Notes: generated by a model from the sequence alone, not told the origin. DNA of 35,047 bases from an uncultured Spirochaetaceae bacterium (GCA_944392935.1 CALXYI010000052.1:1-35047), one strand, 5' to 3'. Positions 14,378 through 23,466 are shown, numbered from the stretch's first letter. Program-made: numbers and translations.

Positions 14378-15135
14378 AGCTTCCTGAGAAGGGCAGCATA
14401 CATCGGCCCCCGTCCTCCGCTCCTGTCCGGAAGGACTATCATTCCATGCTCGCGCTTCTCCCCGTACTCGAGCTCTATGGGCATCTCCTCCGCCTCTCCC
14501 GGATGCCTGTGGAAGAAGCGCTTCACTATCTCCTCATCCTCGCCGCTGTTTATCGAGCAGGTGGAGTAGAGAAGGCAGCCGCCGCTCCGCAGCGCGAGCA
14601 TCGCGGAAGCGAACATGGAATACTGCAGGGCCTGCAGCCTCTTCGGCCTCGATGGTGACCATATGGCATAGTGCTCCTCGCTCTGCAGCACATGCCGCTC
14701 AGAGGAGCAGGGGGCATCCAGAAGCACTGCATCGTAGGCATCCTTCTCGTAGAGCCCCCAGCGCGAGGCATCATGGCCCGTTATCGTAGAGGCAGCCTTC
14801 CATTCATCCTCCGCGCATGAATCGATTGCCCTCCGCAGCCTTTCACGTCTATCGGGTGACCTGTCGTTCGATACGAGCTTTCCCTTCCCCCTGAGCCTTG
14901 ATAGCAGTATAAGCGTCTTTCCTCCCGGGGCTGCGCACATGTCGAGCACTGCATCTCCTTCCTTCACAGGAAGAAGGAAGGCAACCTCGATCGATGTCCT
15001 GTCCATGTAATAAGGCTCTGCAAGCCCTTCGGGACTTGCCTTGTCCTCCTCTCCTGAGAGCATTGCCTCCCGGAGTACAGGCCACCTGCTTCCATACTGG
15101 CTTCCGTAGAATGCGTCGAAGCTTATCCTAGCCAT
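14374..15135 (-). CDS. RsmB/NSUN-family RNA (cytosine-5) methyltransferase
   Basis: This SAM-dependent enzyme transfers a methyl group to C5 of cytosine in rRNA or tRNA. The 253-aa protein carries the SAM motif LDMCAAPGGKT (64-74), the motif IV Cys in LLDAPCSSERH (C143) and the motif VI catalytic Cys in LYSTCSIN (C193), the two-cysteine pattern of m5C RNA methyltransferases. It is shorter than RsmB or RsmF and lacks both the N-terminal NusB-like and the C-terminal PUA-like domains, resembling the catalytic core or NSUN4-like forms. It overlaps the PAP2-like gene by 8 bp and the DUF362 gene by 4 bp. The RNA target cannot be told from sequence. Confidence 0.9.
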   Translation of the reverse strand: MARISFDAFYGSQYGSRWPVLREAMLSGEEDKASPEGLAEPYYMDRTSIEVAFLLPVKEGDAVLDMCAAPGGKTLILLSRLRGKGKLVSNDRSPDRRERLRRAIDSCAEDEWKAASTITGHDASRWGLYEKDAYDAVLLDAPCSSERHVLQSEEHYAIWSPSRPKRLQALQYSMFASAMLALRSGGCLLYSTCSINSGEDEEIVKRFFHRHPGEAEEMPIELEYGEKREHGMIVLPDRSGGRGPMYAALLRKL

Positions 15136-15592
15136 GGAATCTCGTGAAGTAGGTATAGAGGATCCCGATCGTGAGCCCCAGCACGGCTCCTGCTATCACC
15201 TGTATCGATGAGTGTCCGACCATCGTCTTGAAGTTCTGGGGCGAGAACGGACCGTTCTTGTGCATATCCGAGAGTATCTGCGACCATTCATTGAGGAGCT
15301 TCGAGTGCTTCCCGGTCTCGTAGCGCACGTTCATCGCATCGTTCATGATGACGATGGTGACGAAGAATGCGAGTGCGAAGAGAGGGCTGGCAAGCCCTTC
15401 TGTCATCGCTATCGATGATGTGATGGCCGCAGCTGTCGATGAATGGGATGATGGCATTCCTCCGGTAGTCTTCAGCAGATGCCATTCCCATCCCTTTCCT
15501 GCTGCCGCATTGAGGATGGGCTTCAGCACCTGTGCCACGATGAATGATATGACAGCGGCGATGAGCGCCGTGTTCTCCAGAAGATCCGCCAT
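15128..15592 (-). CDS. Divergent PAP2-family membrane protein (DUF212)
   Basis: The 154-aa integral membrane protein resembles YuiD-type proteins (divergent PAP2/DUF212). The conserved GGMPSSHSS (residues 44-52) and the C-terminal GHSSIQVIAGAVLG match the phosphatase-like motifs of this family, with hydrophobic segments near residues 8-28, 53-85 and 130-150. Family members are thought to act on phospholipid or polyprenyl phosphates, but this has rarely been tested. It is first in the operon with the methyltransferase and DUF362 genes. On the minus strand a perfect TTGACA box lies upstream and a weak -10 only 6 nt before the ATG, with no Shine-Dalgarno, so the message may be leaderless. Confidence 0.88.
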   Translation of the reverse strand: MADLLENTALIAAVISFIVAQVLKPILNAAAGKGWEWHLLKTTGGMPSSHSSTAAAITSSIAMTEGLASPLFALAFFVTIVIMNDAMNVRYETGKHSKLLNEWSQILSDMHKNGPFSPQNFKTMVGHSSIQVIAGAVLGLTIGILYTYFTRFHG

Positions 15593-15598
15593 GATGAA

Positions 15599-15629
15599 AG
15601 CGTACCATCACGCCCCGCCTCTTTGTCAA
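15599..15629 (-). promoter_or_regulatory. Candidate promoter of the DUF212 operon
   Basis: Minus-strand TTGACA (15629-15624) is followed after 19 bp by TACGCT (15604-15599), 6 nt from the ATG. The -35 box overlaps the -35 box of the divergent aconitase promoter almost completely. The long spacer and poor -10 make this uncertain. Confidence 0.35.
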
Positions 15630-15651
15630 TCTTCCTCTCTTTCCATATAAT
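15623..15651 (+). promoter_or_regulatory. Promoter of the aconitase - isocitrate dehydrogenase operon
   Basis: TTGTCA (15623-15628, five of six) and a perfect TATAAT (15646-15651) are 17 bp apart. The predicted start is near 15658, and AGGAG lies 5 nt before the ATG at 15670. Confidence 0.8.
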
Positions 15652-15669
15652 GACACATCAGGAGTTGGT

Positions 15670-17589
15670 ATGGGACAGACACAGTGCTACAAGATCCTCT
15701 CCTCCCATCTTGTGGATGGTTCCCTCAAGGCAGGGGAGAGCATAAGGATAAGGATCGACCAGACGCTTACGCAGGATGCCACCGGCACGATGGCATATCT
15801 TGAATTCGAATCGATGGGCATTGACCGTGTGCGCAATGAGCTCGCCGTGAGCTATGTGGACCACAATACGGTGCAGGTAGGCTTCGAGAATGCTGATGAC
15901 CATGAGTATCTCAGGACTGTCGCCGACAGGAAGGGCGTCATCTATTCGCGTGCTGGCAACGGGATCTGCCATCAGGTGCATCTGGAGCGCTTCGCGCTTC
16001 CGGGGAAGACGCTTCTCGGCTCTGATTCCCATACGCCTACAGCCGGCGGGATCGGTGAGTTCGCTGCAGGGGCAGGTGGGCTTGATGTCGCGCTTGCGAT
16101 GGCGGGGATCCCGTTCTCGCTCATCGCACCACGCGTCATAGGCATACGCCTTACAGGGGCGCTGAGGCCATTCGTATCGGCGAAGGATATAATCCTCCGC
16201 GTCCTCGAGCGCTTCGGGGTCAAGGGCAATGTCAATTCGGTATTCGAGTACTTCGGCGATGGAGTCAGTACGCTCTCCGTACCGGAGCGTGCAACGATCG
16301 CGAACATGGGCGCCGAATGCGGAGTGACTGCATCGCTCTTCCCTTCGGATGGGAATACCCTGGCATTCCTCAAGGCACAGGGAAGGGCAGAAGGCTTCGT
16401 GCCGCTCTCTGCGGATGAGGATGCCGTATATGATGATGTCTTCGAGCTTGACCTTTCATCGATCGAGCCTCTGGCTGCATGCCCGCATAGCCCGGGCAAT
16501 ATAAGGAAGGTCTCGGAGCTTGAGGGGATGGCTGTCAACCAGGTCCTTATCGGGTCATGCACCAATTCAAGCTATATGGATCTGAAGAAGGCTGCTGCGA
16601 TTCTCAGCGGCCACCATGCTGCACCTACCGTATCGCTCGGAGTCGCTCCGGGATCCAGGGAAGTGCTGATGATGATCACGGAGGATGGCACTCTTGATAC
16701 GCTGATAAAGGCCGGCGCTAGGATACTCGAATCCGCATGCGGCTTCTGCATCGGCAACCATCAGAGCCCAGGCACCGATGCGGTCTCCCTCAGGACCAGC
16801 AACCGCAACTTCCATGCGCGCTCAGGCACGGCTTCGGCCGATGTCTATCTCGTATCCCCCGAGACTGCGGCATATTCCGCGATAACGGGAGTCTTCTCCG
16901 ATCCCAGGGAATCCGGAGCCGATCTCTCATCGGTGAGGATGCCGGAGAGCTTCCATGTCGATGATTCGATGTTCATCATGCCCACCTTCAGCGCGGAAGT
17001 GAAGCGCGGTCCGAATATCGGGGAGCCTCCTGTCAATACACCGCTGCCTGAAGCTGTCAGGGGGCATGCGGTGATAAAGGTAGGGGAGAAGATAACCACC
17101 GACCATATCATGCCTGCAGGAGCGAGGCTCAAGTACCGCTCCAACATCCCTCACTATTCCCGGTTCGTATTCGAATCCGTGGATCCCACGTTCCATGACC
17201 GTGCGGAGGCGTACCGTGACAAAGGGGAGAGCGGCTTCATAATCGCAGGCGCATCGTATGGGCAGGGCTCATCGCGCGAGCATGCTGCGATATGCCCGAT
17301 GTATCTCGGCATCCGTGCTGTCTGCGCTGTCTCGATAGAGCGCATACATCAGGCGAATCTCTGCAACTTCGGGATCCTCCCTCTTCTCTTCGAGGATGAG
17401 GATGATTATGCATCGATAGACCAGGGTGATGAGCTGGAGCTGCTCGATCCGCGCTCATCCACCGCATCAGGTTCGTTCATCCTCCGTGATATAACGAAGG
17501 GAAAGGATATCCCGATGAAGCTCTTCGCTTCCGAGGATCAGAAGAAGACGCTCCTTGCGGGCGGAAGGCTCAATGAGGTGAAGGCATGA
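15670..17589 (+). CDS. acn: Aconitate hydratase (short, mitochondrial-like type)
   Basis: Aconitase interconverts citrate and isocitrate through cis-aconitate using a [4Fe-4S] cluster. At 639 aa it belongs to the short aconitases rather than the 890-aa AcnA or AcnB forms. The cluster cysteines are Cys297 in IGSCTNSS and Cys357/Cys360 in ACGFCIGN. Other family marks are [23 protein letters not shown] and the C-terminal swivel motif [14 protein letters not shown]. The promoter is close to consensus and the ATG has a good ribosome-binding site. It overlaps icd by 4 bp and faces citrate synthase across a convergent junction. Together the three enzymes make 2-oxoglutarate from oxaloacetate and acetyl-CoA. 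Confidence 0.96.
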   Translation: MGQTQCYKILSSHLVDGSLKAGESIRIRIDQTLTQDATGTMAYLEFESMGIDRVRNELAVSYVDHNTVQVGFENADDHEYLRTVADRKGVIYSRAGNGICHQVHLERFALPGKTLLGSDSHTPTAGGIGEFAAGAGGLDVALAMAGIPFSLIAPRVIGIRLTGALRPFVSAKDIILRVLERFGVKGNVNSVFEYFGDGVSTLSVPERATIANMGAECGVTASLFPSDGNTLAFLKAQGRAEGFVPLSADEDAVYDDVFELDLSSIEPLAACPHSPGNIRKVSELEGMAVNQVLIGSCTNSSYMDLKKAAAILSGHHAAPTVSLGVAPGSREVLMMITEDGTLDTLIKAGARILESACGFCIGNHQSPGTDAVSLRTSNRNFHARSGTASADVYLVSPETAAYSAITGVFSDPRESGADLSSVRMPESFHVDDSMFIMPTFSAEVKRGPNIGEPPVNTPLPEAVRGHAVIKVGEKITTDHIMPAGARLKYRSNIPHYSRFVFESVDPTFHDRAEAYRDKGESGFIIAGASYGQGSSREHAAICPMYLGIRAVCAVSIERIHQANLCNFGILPLLFEDEDDYASIDQGDELELLDPRSSTASGSFILRDITKGKDIPMKLFASEDQKKTLLAGGRLNEVKA

Positions 17590-18806
17590 GGATAAGGATG
17601 GAGGGAGGTGCCCTCATCGTCCCTGACGATCCTGAGATCGTATACATCGAGGGCGATGGTGTCGGCGCAGAGATCACTGACAAGATGAGGCGTGTGCTGG
17701 ATGCGGCTGTAGGGAAGGCCTATGGCGGCAGGAGGCATATCGAATGGAAGGAAGCGCTTGCAGGGGGCAAGGCTGTTGCAGAGAAGGGCGTGAACCTTCC
17801 CGATGAGACCCTTGAGGCCATATCAGAGTCGCTCGTCGCGATAAAGGGGCCTCTGATGACACCTGTCGGAAAGGGTGCGAGATCGATAAACGTCACGCTC
17901 CGCCAGATGCTCGATCTCTATGTCTGCCTGCGGCCTGTCGAGTACTTCGAGGGCGTGCCGTCGCCAGTACGCCATCCTGAGAATGTCGATATGGTCGTAT
18001 TCCGTGAGAATACCGAGGATATCTACGCAGGGATAGAGTGGGCATCCGGCACAGCTGAGGCCAGGAAGGTCATTTCATTCCTCTCTGAGGAGATGGGGGT
18101 CAGGAAGATAAGGTTCCCCGAGACATCCGCGATAGGCGTGAAGCCTGTATCCCCTGATGGCTCGAAGAGGCTCATCAGGGCAGCCATCGACTATGCGATA
18201 GCGCATCGCAGGCGTTCCGTGACGCTTGTCCACAAGGGCAACATAATGAAGTTCACCGAAGGCGGCTTCAGGTCCTGGGGCTATGAGACAGCGAAGGAGG
18301 AGTACTCCTCATATGACAGGGATGGCAGGGTCTATGTCCCCGCCTCCCACGGGGATATTGAGATCAAGGACTGCATCTGCGATGCCTTCCTCCAGAACAT
18401 CCTCCTGCGTCCCGAGGACTATGATGTGATCGCAACGCTCAACCTCAACGGTGATTATGTCTCCGATGCCCTTGCTGCTGAAGTCGGCGGCATCGGCATC
18501 GCTCCCGGCGGGAACATAAACTATGCAACCGGCGCGGCTGTCTTCGAGGCGACGCATGGCACTGCCCCTGATATAGCCGGACGGGATATGGTTAATCCCC
18601 TCTCGATAATCCTCTCGGGCGTGATGATGCTTGAGTACATAGGATGGAATGAGGCGGCGTCCTCCATCAGGAATGCGGTGCGCAGCGCAATTGCCTCCGG
18701 ACGCGTGACCAGGGATTTCCACCAGCTCATGGTGAAGGAGGGGAGGAAGGGCGAATGCCTCTCCACCTCCGCCTTCACGGACAGCCTCATAGACCTTCTG
18801 CGGTGA
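17586..18806 (+). CDS. icd: Isocitrate dehydrogenase, predicted NAD+-dependent
   Basis: This 406-aa beta-decarboxylating dehydrogenase oxidises isocitrate to 2-oxoglutarate. The substrate site is intact: [10 protein letters not shown] (Ser100 matches the phosphorylated Ser113 of E. coli Icd), [22 protein letters not shown] and GTAPD. The two residues that contact the NADP 2'-phosphate in E. coli, Lys344 and Tyr345, are Asp329 and Ile330 here, and the third and fourth contacts (Tyr391, Arg395) are Arg and Gln. Asp-Ile is the pair known from natural and engineered NAD-dependent enzymes, so NAD+ use is predicted. The start overlaps the acn stop (ATGA); a second ATG four codons later is possible. 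The 3' end overlaps the convergent HAD gene by 20 bp. Confidence 0.95.
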   Translation: MRIRMEGGALIVPDDPEIVYIEGDGVGAEITDKMRRVLDAAVGKAYGGRRHIEWKEALAGGKAVAEKGVNLPDETLEAISESLVAIKGPLMTPVGKGARSINVTLRQMLDLYVCLRPVEYFEGVPSPVRHPENVDMVVFRENTEDIYAGIEWASGTAEARKVISFLSEEMGVRKIRFPETSAIGVKPVSPDGSKRLIRAAIDYAIAHRRRSVTLVHKGNIMKFTEGGFRSWGYETAKEEYSSYDRDGRVYVPASHGDIEIKDCICDAFLQNILLRPEDYDVIATLNLNGDYVSDALAAEVGGIGIAPGGNINYATGAAVFEATHGTAPDIAGRDMVNPLSIILSGVMMLEYIGWNEAASSIRNAVRSAIASGRVTRDFHQLMVKEGRKGECLSTSAFTDSLIDLLR

Positions 18807-19452
18807 TGGCGCTGAGATCCGGGACTTCCACGACCCGTGGATCCCGGATGCTCTCCGCTCCCGCCTCCCTGACCCTTATCACAAGGGCGGCTCCGGATGC
18901 GAGCGCGGCCTTCACTCCTGAGGCGGAATCCTCGAAGATGACCGTCCGCTCAGGCTCTGTCCCGAGCGTGCTCATCGCGAGGCGGAATATGGCAGGATCG
19001 GGCTTTGAGGGTATGTCCGTCCTCCCTGCTATCACCATCCCGGGAGGGAAGAACCTCTCCAGACGGAAGCACGGTATGTACCATTCCATGTTCATCCATG
19101 GCGCGGATGATGCTATCGCCATGCGCCTTCCCCGTGCTTTGAGCGCTGACAGCAGATCCTCTGACCCAGGGGAGAGAACGGGGGAATGCGATATGCATAT
19201 CTCCTTATAGAGCCTTTCCTTGCAGAGTATGAGCTGCTGCCTTTCATCCTCTGCGGCATCGGGGAGGAGATAGATTGCGGTCTCCTCGTCCGTACGGCCG
19301 TTCAGGGACAGGAATTCATCATCTGACAGCTTCCTGCCCCTTGCTTCCAGCGCTGCCGCATCCCAGGCTTCCCGGTTCTCCTCCGTATCCCAGAAGAGCG
19401 TGCCGTTGAAGTCGAACACATAGCCATCAGCGGAGGGCAATCGGAACGACAT
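18787..19452 (-). CDS. HAD-superfamily hydrolase, beta-phosphoglucomutase-like
   Basis: The 221-aa protein has the HAD subfamily I layout: motif 1 [10 protein letters not shown] (Asp14), a helical cap with motif LNGRTDEE, motif 2 AIASSAP, the Lys of motif 3 in SKPDPAIF and the acidic motif 4 [13 protein letters not shown]. The second Asp of the usual DxD is Asn16, which removes the acid/base expected of typical phosphatases and mutases of this group; the nucleophile Asp14 and the metal-binding acids remain. It may be a phosphatase with altered chemistry or substrate. The gene overlaps the citrate synthase gene by 26 bp and is last in its operon. Substrate is unknown. Confidence 0.85.
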   Translation of the reverse strand: MSFRLPSADGYVFDFNGTLFWDTEENREAWDAAALEARGRKLSDDEFLSLNGRTDEETAIYLLPDAAEDERQQLILCKERLYKEICISHSPVLSPGSEDLLSALKARGRRMAIASSAPWMNMEWYIPCFRLERFFPPGMVIAGRTDIPSKPDPAIFRLAMSTLGTEPERTVIFEDSASGVKAALASGAALVIRVREAGAESIRDPRVVEVPDLSAITAEGL

Positions 19453-20725
19453 CCCTTTCCTCCGGGCCTGAGTATACCTGCCTCGGCCGGCCTATCTTCT
19501 GATACGGATCATGCCTCCATTCAAGGTAGTGCGCTATCCATCCGGGAAGGCGGCCCATGGCGAAGAGCACCGTGAACATCGATACGGGTATGCCCATCAT
19601 ATGGAACGTGATGCCTGTATAGAAGTCGACATTCGGATAGAGGTTGCGCTCGATGAAGTAGTCATCATCCGTTGCCCTCTCCTCCAGCTCCAGCGCTATA
19701 TCCAGCAGCCTGTCGGTCCTGCCGGATGCCTCAAGCACCTCACGCGAGAGCTTCTTGGCTATCCTGGCCCTCGGGTCGAATGTCTTGTACACGCGATGCC
19801 CGAATCCATAGAGACGGAACGGATCGGTCTTCGACTTCGCCTTCTCTATGACGCTGTCGATCGACAGCCCCTCGGTCTGTATCTTCTGCAGCATATCCAT
19901 CACTGCCTGGTTCGCGCCTCCATGCTTGGAGCCCCAGAGGGCGCAGACACCGGCGGTGACCGAGGCATAGAGATTCGCATCGGAGGAACCCACGAGGCGC
20001 ACCGCGCTTGTGGAGCAGTTCTGCTCATGGTCAGCATGGAGTATCAGGAGCTTGTTGAGCGCGTTGACATAGACAGGGGATGGAACGTAGTTGTTCACCG
20101 ATGTGTGGAACATCATGTTCAGGAAGTTCGCGCAGTATGAATAGCTGTAGAGCGGCTCTATGAAGTCAAGCCCGTTCATCTGCCTGTATGTGAATGCGGC
20201 TATCGTCCTCATCTTCGACAGCAGCCTCGTCACGGTAAGGTCGAGGTTCTCCTCCGGATCCCTGTCCTCGAGCTCAGGATAGAATGCGGATAGGGAGGCG
20301 ACCATGGCGGCGAGTATCCCCATCGGATGCCCGTCATGGGGGTAGGCACGGAAGAAGTCGCGCATGTTGACATGCAGCAGGGAGTTCTCGTTCAGGAGCT
20401 TCTGGTAGCTTATCCTTTCCTCCGCGTTCGGCAGCCTTCCCTTTATGAGGAGATATGCCACTTCTATGAAGTCGCAGGACTCCACCAGATCCGCGATATC
20501 ATAGCCGCGGTATCTCAGTATCCCTTTCTCCCCGTTTATGTAGCAGATCGAGGACATGCAGGAGCCCGTGTTGACGTATCCCGGGTCATAGGTTATGTAC
20601 CCTGTCTCCTTCCGGAGCGAGGTTATGTCTATGGATTTCCCGCCCATGCTGTCAGTGATGATGTCAGCATGGTATTCCCTGCCTCCCTGAAGCCGTATCA
20701 GGGCAGCATCCTTCTCCCTTATCAT
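19427..20725 (-). CDS. gltA: Citrate synthase (type II)
   Basis: Citrate synthase condenses oxaloacetate and acetyl-CoA. The 432-aa protein resembles the hexameric type II enzymes, with catalytic His268 in SKHGGANQA, His310 in GFGHRVYK and Asp367 in NVDFYTG, and the HADHEQN motif (230-236). An N-terminal beta-rich domain is present (residues 1-60), including ITYDPGYVNTGSCMS, as in E. coli GltA, which is inhibited by NADH. The gene overlaps the upstream dehydrogenase by 4 bp and the downstream HAD gene by 26 bp. With acn and icd on the opposite strand it completes the citrate to 2-oxoglutarate branch, presumably for glutamate synthesis. Confidence 0.96.
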   Translation of the reverse strand: MIREKDAALIRLQGGREYHADIITDSMGGKSIDITSLRKETGYITYDPGYVNTGSCMSSICYINGEKGILRYRGYDIADLVESCDFIEVAYLLIKGRLPNAEERISYQKLLNENSLLHVNMRDFFRAYPHDGHPMGILAAMVASLSAFYPELEDRDPEENLDLTVTRLLSKMRTIAAFTYRQMNGLDFIEPLYSYSYCANFLNMMFHTSVNNYVPSPVYVNALNKLLILHADHEQNCSTSAVRLVGSSDANLYASVTAGVCALWGSKHGGANQAVMDMLQKIQTEGLSIDSVIEKAKSKTDPFRLYGFGHRVYKTFDPRARIAKKLSREVLEASGRTDRLLDIALELEERATDDDYFIERNLYPNVDFYTGITFHMMGIPVSMFTVLFAMGRLPGWIAHYLEWRHDPYQKIGRPRQVYSGPEERDVVPIALR

Positions 20726-21609
20726 AGCTTCTCCCTGCCAGCGAGCGACTCAAGGGCCTTCACCAGCACCTGCGTTCCCTTGCGTCCCATGCCCTGTGCC
20801 TTGATAGCCGTATAGAGCTGCTTCGTCAGGGAGAGCGACGGCAGCGGAAGCTCCATCGCCTCGGCTTCCTCAAGCGCTATCCCCATGTCCTTTATGAAGT
20901 GCTCCACCATGAATCCCGGCTCGTAGTCACCGCGGAGCACACGCGGAGCCAGGTTGTCCAGCGTCCAGCATCCTGCCGCTCCCTTTGATATCGTCGCCAC
21001 CATCTTCTCCAGATCAAGCCCTGCCCATGCACCATAGACAAGAGCCTCGGAGACTCCGCACATCGTGCCTGCGACCACTATCTGGTTCGCCATCTTCGTA
21101 TGCTGTCCCGCCCCTACAGGACCCATATGGGTGATGTTCTTCCCCATGACGCTGAAATAGGGGAGAAGCGTGCTGAATGCAGACTCGCATGCGCCTACCA
21201 TGAACGAGAGCGTGCCGTTCTTCGCGCCCACATCGCCGCCTGAGACCGGGGCATCCGCCATCTCTGCGCCCTTTGCCTTCAGCACTTCTGCGATCCGCAC
21301 TTCCAGCGAAGGCTTGGTGGTGGTCATATCGCAGAAGATCTTCCCCTCTGCAGCACCTTCTGCCAGGCCATCCTTGCCGAGGTATATGCTCTCGACATCC
21401 TTCGGATAGCCCACGATGGTGAAGACTATGTCAGCGCTCTCCGCAACCTGCCGCGGCGTATCGCACCATACGGCGCCCCTCTCCACCAGGGCATCGCCCT
21501 TGGCCTTCGTCCTGTTGTAGATATAAAGGCCGTAGCCGGCATCCATGAGCCTTGATGCCATCGCGGCTCCCATTACGCCAAGTCCAATGAAACCTGTTTT
21601 CGTTGCCAT
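20722..21609 (-). CDS. 3-hydroxyisobutyrate / tartronate-semialdehyde-type beta-hydroxyacid dehydrogenase
   Basis: This NAD(P)-dependent dehydrogenase is 295 aa from the chosen start. It has a Rossmann motif GFIGLGVMGAAMASRL at the N-terminus, the DMTTTKPS segment, the substrate-binding DAPVSGGDVGAKNGTLSFMVG region (only partly written here) and the catalytic Lys in GAGQHTKMANQ. This is the full pattern of the beta-hydroxyacid dehydrogenase family (MmsB, GarR, GlxR). The substrate could be 3-hydroxyisobutyrate, tartronate semialdehyde or succinic semialdehyde. The ATG at 21609 gives the family N-terminus; an ATG at 21639 adds ten unlikely residues. No ribosome-binding site is visible, and TATCAT lies 6 nt upstream. 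It is first in the operon with citrate synthase and the HAD hydrolase. Confidence 0.9.
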   Translation of the reverse strand: MATKTGFIGLGVMGAAMASRLMDAGYGLYIYNRTKAKGDALVERGAVWCDTPRQVAESADIVFTIVGYPKDVESIYLGKDGLAEGAAEGKIFCDMTTTKPSLEVRIAEVLKAKGAEMADAPVSGGDVGAKNGTLSFMVGACESAFSTLLPYFSVMGKNITHMGPVGAGQHTKMANQIVVAGTMCGVSEALVYGAWAGLDLEKMVATISKGAAGCWTLDNLAPRVLRGDYEPGFMVEHFIKDMGIALEEAEAMELPLPSLSLTKQLYTAIKAQGMGRKGTQVLVKALESLAGREKL

Positions 21610-21753
21610 ACTGCGATGATAGCATAAATCAGGATGCATGGGAAATAACTGCTTTCAGCGCATTGCGTTAGGTACCTCCATTCCATTTGCCCGTCCTCCG
21701 GGAGGGTTGAAAGCGGCCTCCCTCCATGCATATTGCATCTGCTGCTCTATGGA

Positions 21754-21759
21754 TATAAT
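21754..21759 (+). promoter_or_regulatory. Perfect -10 box of the MATE operon
   Basis: TATAAT lies 9 nt before the ATG at 21769. The best -35 candidate, TTGCAT at 21733, is 15 bp away. No Shine-Dalgarno lies between box and ATG, so the message would start about 2-4 nt before the start codon. The 160-bp divergent region also has a long-looped inverted repeat GCTTTCA (21651) / TGAAAGC (21708). Confidence 0.5.
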
Positions 21760-21768
21760 CTCCTCTCT

Positions 21769-23142
21769 ATGGCCTCTGACGGTTCCGTGGATTTCACTTC
21801 CGGCCCGATAGCGCGGAAGATAGCTGCATTCGCATTCCCGCTCTTCCTGGGGAATCTCTTCCAGCAGCTCTACAATGCCGCGGATACGCTCATCGTCGGC
21901 AACTTCCTCGGTCCGGAGGCCCTTGCCGCGGTCTCTTCCTCGGGTTCGCTCATATTCATGATGGTGGGATTCTTCAACGGCATGGCCGTAGGTGCCGGGG
22001 TCGTCATATCGCGCTCCTTCGGTTCGGGGGACAGGGACAGGCTGCTGCGGGCGGTCCATACGGATATCGCATTCGGAGCCCTGTCAGGCATGGCCCTCAC
22101 TGCCATTGCGGTGGTCCTGACGCCCCATATACTCAGGTGGATATCCACGCCAGAGGATCTCCTTCCCATAAGCTCATCCTACTTCAGGATATATGCCGCG
22201 GGTATATTCTTCTCGGTGATGTACAACGTGCTGATGGGGATAATGAATGCCCTTGGCGACAGCCGCCATCCGCTCTTCTATCTCATGATATCCTCTGCGG
22301 TGAATATCGTGCTGGATCTGCTTTTCATAGCCGTCTTCGGCCTTGGCGTCGGCTCTGCCGCAGCCGCGACGATGATCTCCCAGGCCGTGAGCTCCGTGCT
22401 GTGCCTCCTGCGCCTGATGAAGGGGGAGTGCGGCATCAAGGTCCGCATGCGTTCCGTGCGCATCGATGGCAGGTCGATGAAGCCGATACTCAGCTTCGGC
22501 CTTCCCTCAGGGCTCCAGAACTCGATAGTAGGGCTTGCGAACACGGTGATACAGGCATCGGTGAATGCATTCCCGGCTGCCGCCATCGCAGGCTTCGGAG
22601 TATATGCGAAGATAGAGGGCTTCGTGCTCCTTCCGATAACCTCATTCTCCCTTGCCCTCACCACATTCGTCGCCCAGGCATGCGGAGCAGGGGATCCAGG
22701 GCGCGCACGGCGCGGAGCGCGGGAGGGAATGGCCATGAACATAGTCCTCGCAGAGCTTCTTGGTGCGCTGCTCTTCGCTTGTGCACCGTTCCTTGTCTCC
22801 CTCTTCTCCCCGGATGCCGATGTGATCGCATATGGCACGAGGCAGGCGAGGATCGAGGCGTTCCTCTATTTCCTCGTCGCCTTCTCGCATGGCAGCGCCG
22901 GGATACTCAGGGGGGACGGGAAGCCATTTGTCCCGATGCTTACGATGCTCGGTGCCTGGTGCATATTCCGTGTCATATTCGTACGCACCATCCTTTCCGT
23001 CATCCATGATATCGGGGTGATATACATAGCCTATCCCGTAACATGGACCCTTTCATCGATTGCCTTCATCATCTGCCTCCGCCGCACCGGGTGGATAGGC
23101 CGAGGGAAAGGGGATGGCGGCATGTTGCCGAAAAGGCGCTGA
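21769..23142 (+). CDS. MATE-family efflux transporter
   Basis: This 457-aa polytopic membrane protein resembles MATE cation antiporters, which expel drugs or metabolites using a Na+ or H+ gradient. It has about 12 hydrophobic segments in two halves. The N-terminal IAAFAFPLFLGNLFQQLYN with ADTLIVGNFLG and the second-half LSFGLPSGLQN are typical of the NorM/DinF-like group. The start is the ATG at 21769; a TTG 12 codons upstream lies before the predicted promoter. A gene for an ArsR regulator follows after 18 nt and a GNAT gene overlaps that, so the three form an operon. The transported compound is unknown. Confidence 0.93.
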   Translation: MASDGSVDFTSGPIARKIAAFAFPLFLGNLFQQLYNAADTLIVGNFLGPEALAAVSSSGSLIFMMVGFFNGMAVGAGVVISRSFGSGDRDRLLRAVHTDIAFGALSGMALTAIAVVLTPHILRWISTPEDLLPISSSYFRIYAAGIFFSVMYNVLMGIMNALGDSRHPLFYLMISSAVNIVLDLLFIAVFGLGVGSAAAATMISQAVSSVLCLLRLMKGECGIKVRMRSVRIDGRSMKPILSFGLPSGLQNSIVGLANTVIQASVNAFPAAAIAGFGVYAKIEGFVLLPITSFSLALTTFVAQACGAGDPGRARRGAREGMAMNIVLAELLGALLFACAPFLVSLFSPDADVIAYGTRQARIEAFLYFLVAFSHGSAGILRGDGKPFVPMLTMLGAWCIFRVIFVRTILSVIHDIGVIYIAYPVTWTLSSIAFIICLRRTGWIGRGKGDGGMLPKRR

Positions 23143-23160
23143 TGGGCTATCTTCCCTGAT

Positions 23161-23466
23161 ATGGATTCACTGCAGTTCAGCGATGATGAGATTCAGGATG
23201 TCTCCGATTTCTTCAAGGTATTCGGTGACCCCACAAGGCTGCGCCTCCTTATCCTGCTGGGGGAGAAGGGGGAGATGGATGTCTCGTCGATCGCTTCCTC
23301 TCTCTCCATGAGCCGCAGTGCCATATCACAGCAGCTCAAGGTCCTGAGATCCTCCCGGCTCGTGAAGTTCCGCAAGGATGGCAAGAACGCGATCTACCGC
23401 CTCTCCGATGACCATATACACAGCATCCTCTCCCTCGGGATCGAGCACTACGAGGAGATGCTGTGA
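23161..23466 (+). CDS. ArsR-family winged-helix regulator
   Basis: The 101-aa protein has the ArsR/SmtB fold: KVFGDPTRLRLLILLGEKGEMDV is the usual first part (split here into FGDPTRLRLLILL and GEMDVSSIA), the recognition helix is MSRSAISQQLKVLRSS, and the wing is LVKFRKDGKNAIYRL. The metal-binding ELCVCDL motif of arsenic and zinc sensors is replaced by GEMDVSSIA, so a metal at that site is unlikely; the C-terminal HIHSILSLGIEHYEEM carries two His and three Glu/Asp that could form an alpha-5 site. It follows the MATE gene by 18 nt and overlaps the GNAT gene by 4 bp. It probably controls this operon. Confidence 0.9.
   Translation: MDSLQFSDDEIQDVSDFFKVFGDPTRLRLLILLGEKGEMDVSSIASSLSMSRSAISQQLKVLRSSRLVKFRKDGKNAIYRLSDDHIHSILSLGIEHYEEML

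Noticed and set aside
21661..21730. GC-rich inverted segments between the dehydrogenase and MATE genes, considered as a riboswitch
   Set aside because: The predicted MATE transcript starts after them, so they would not be in its leader; no known riboswitch pattern.
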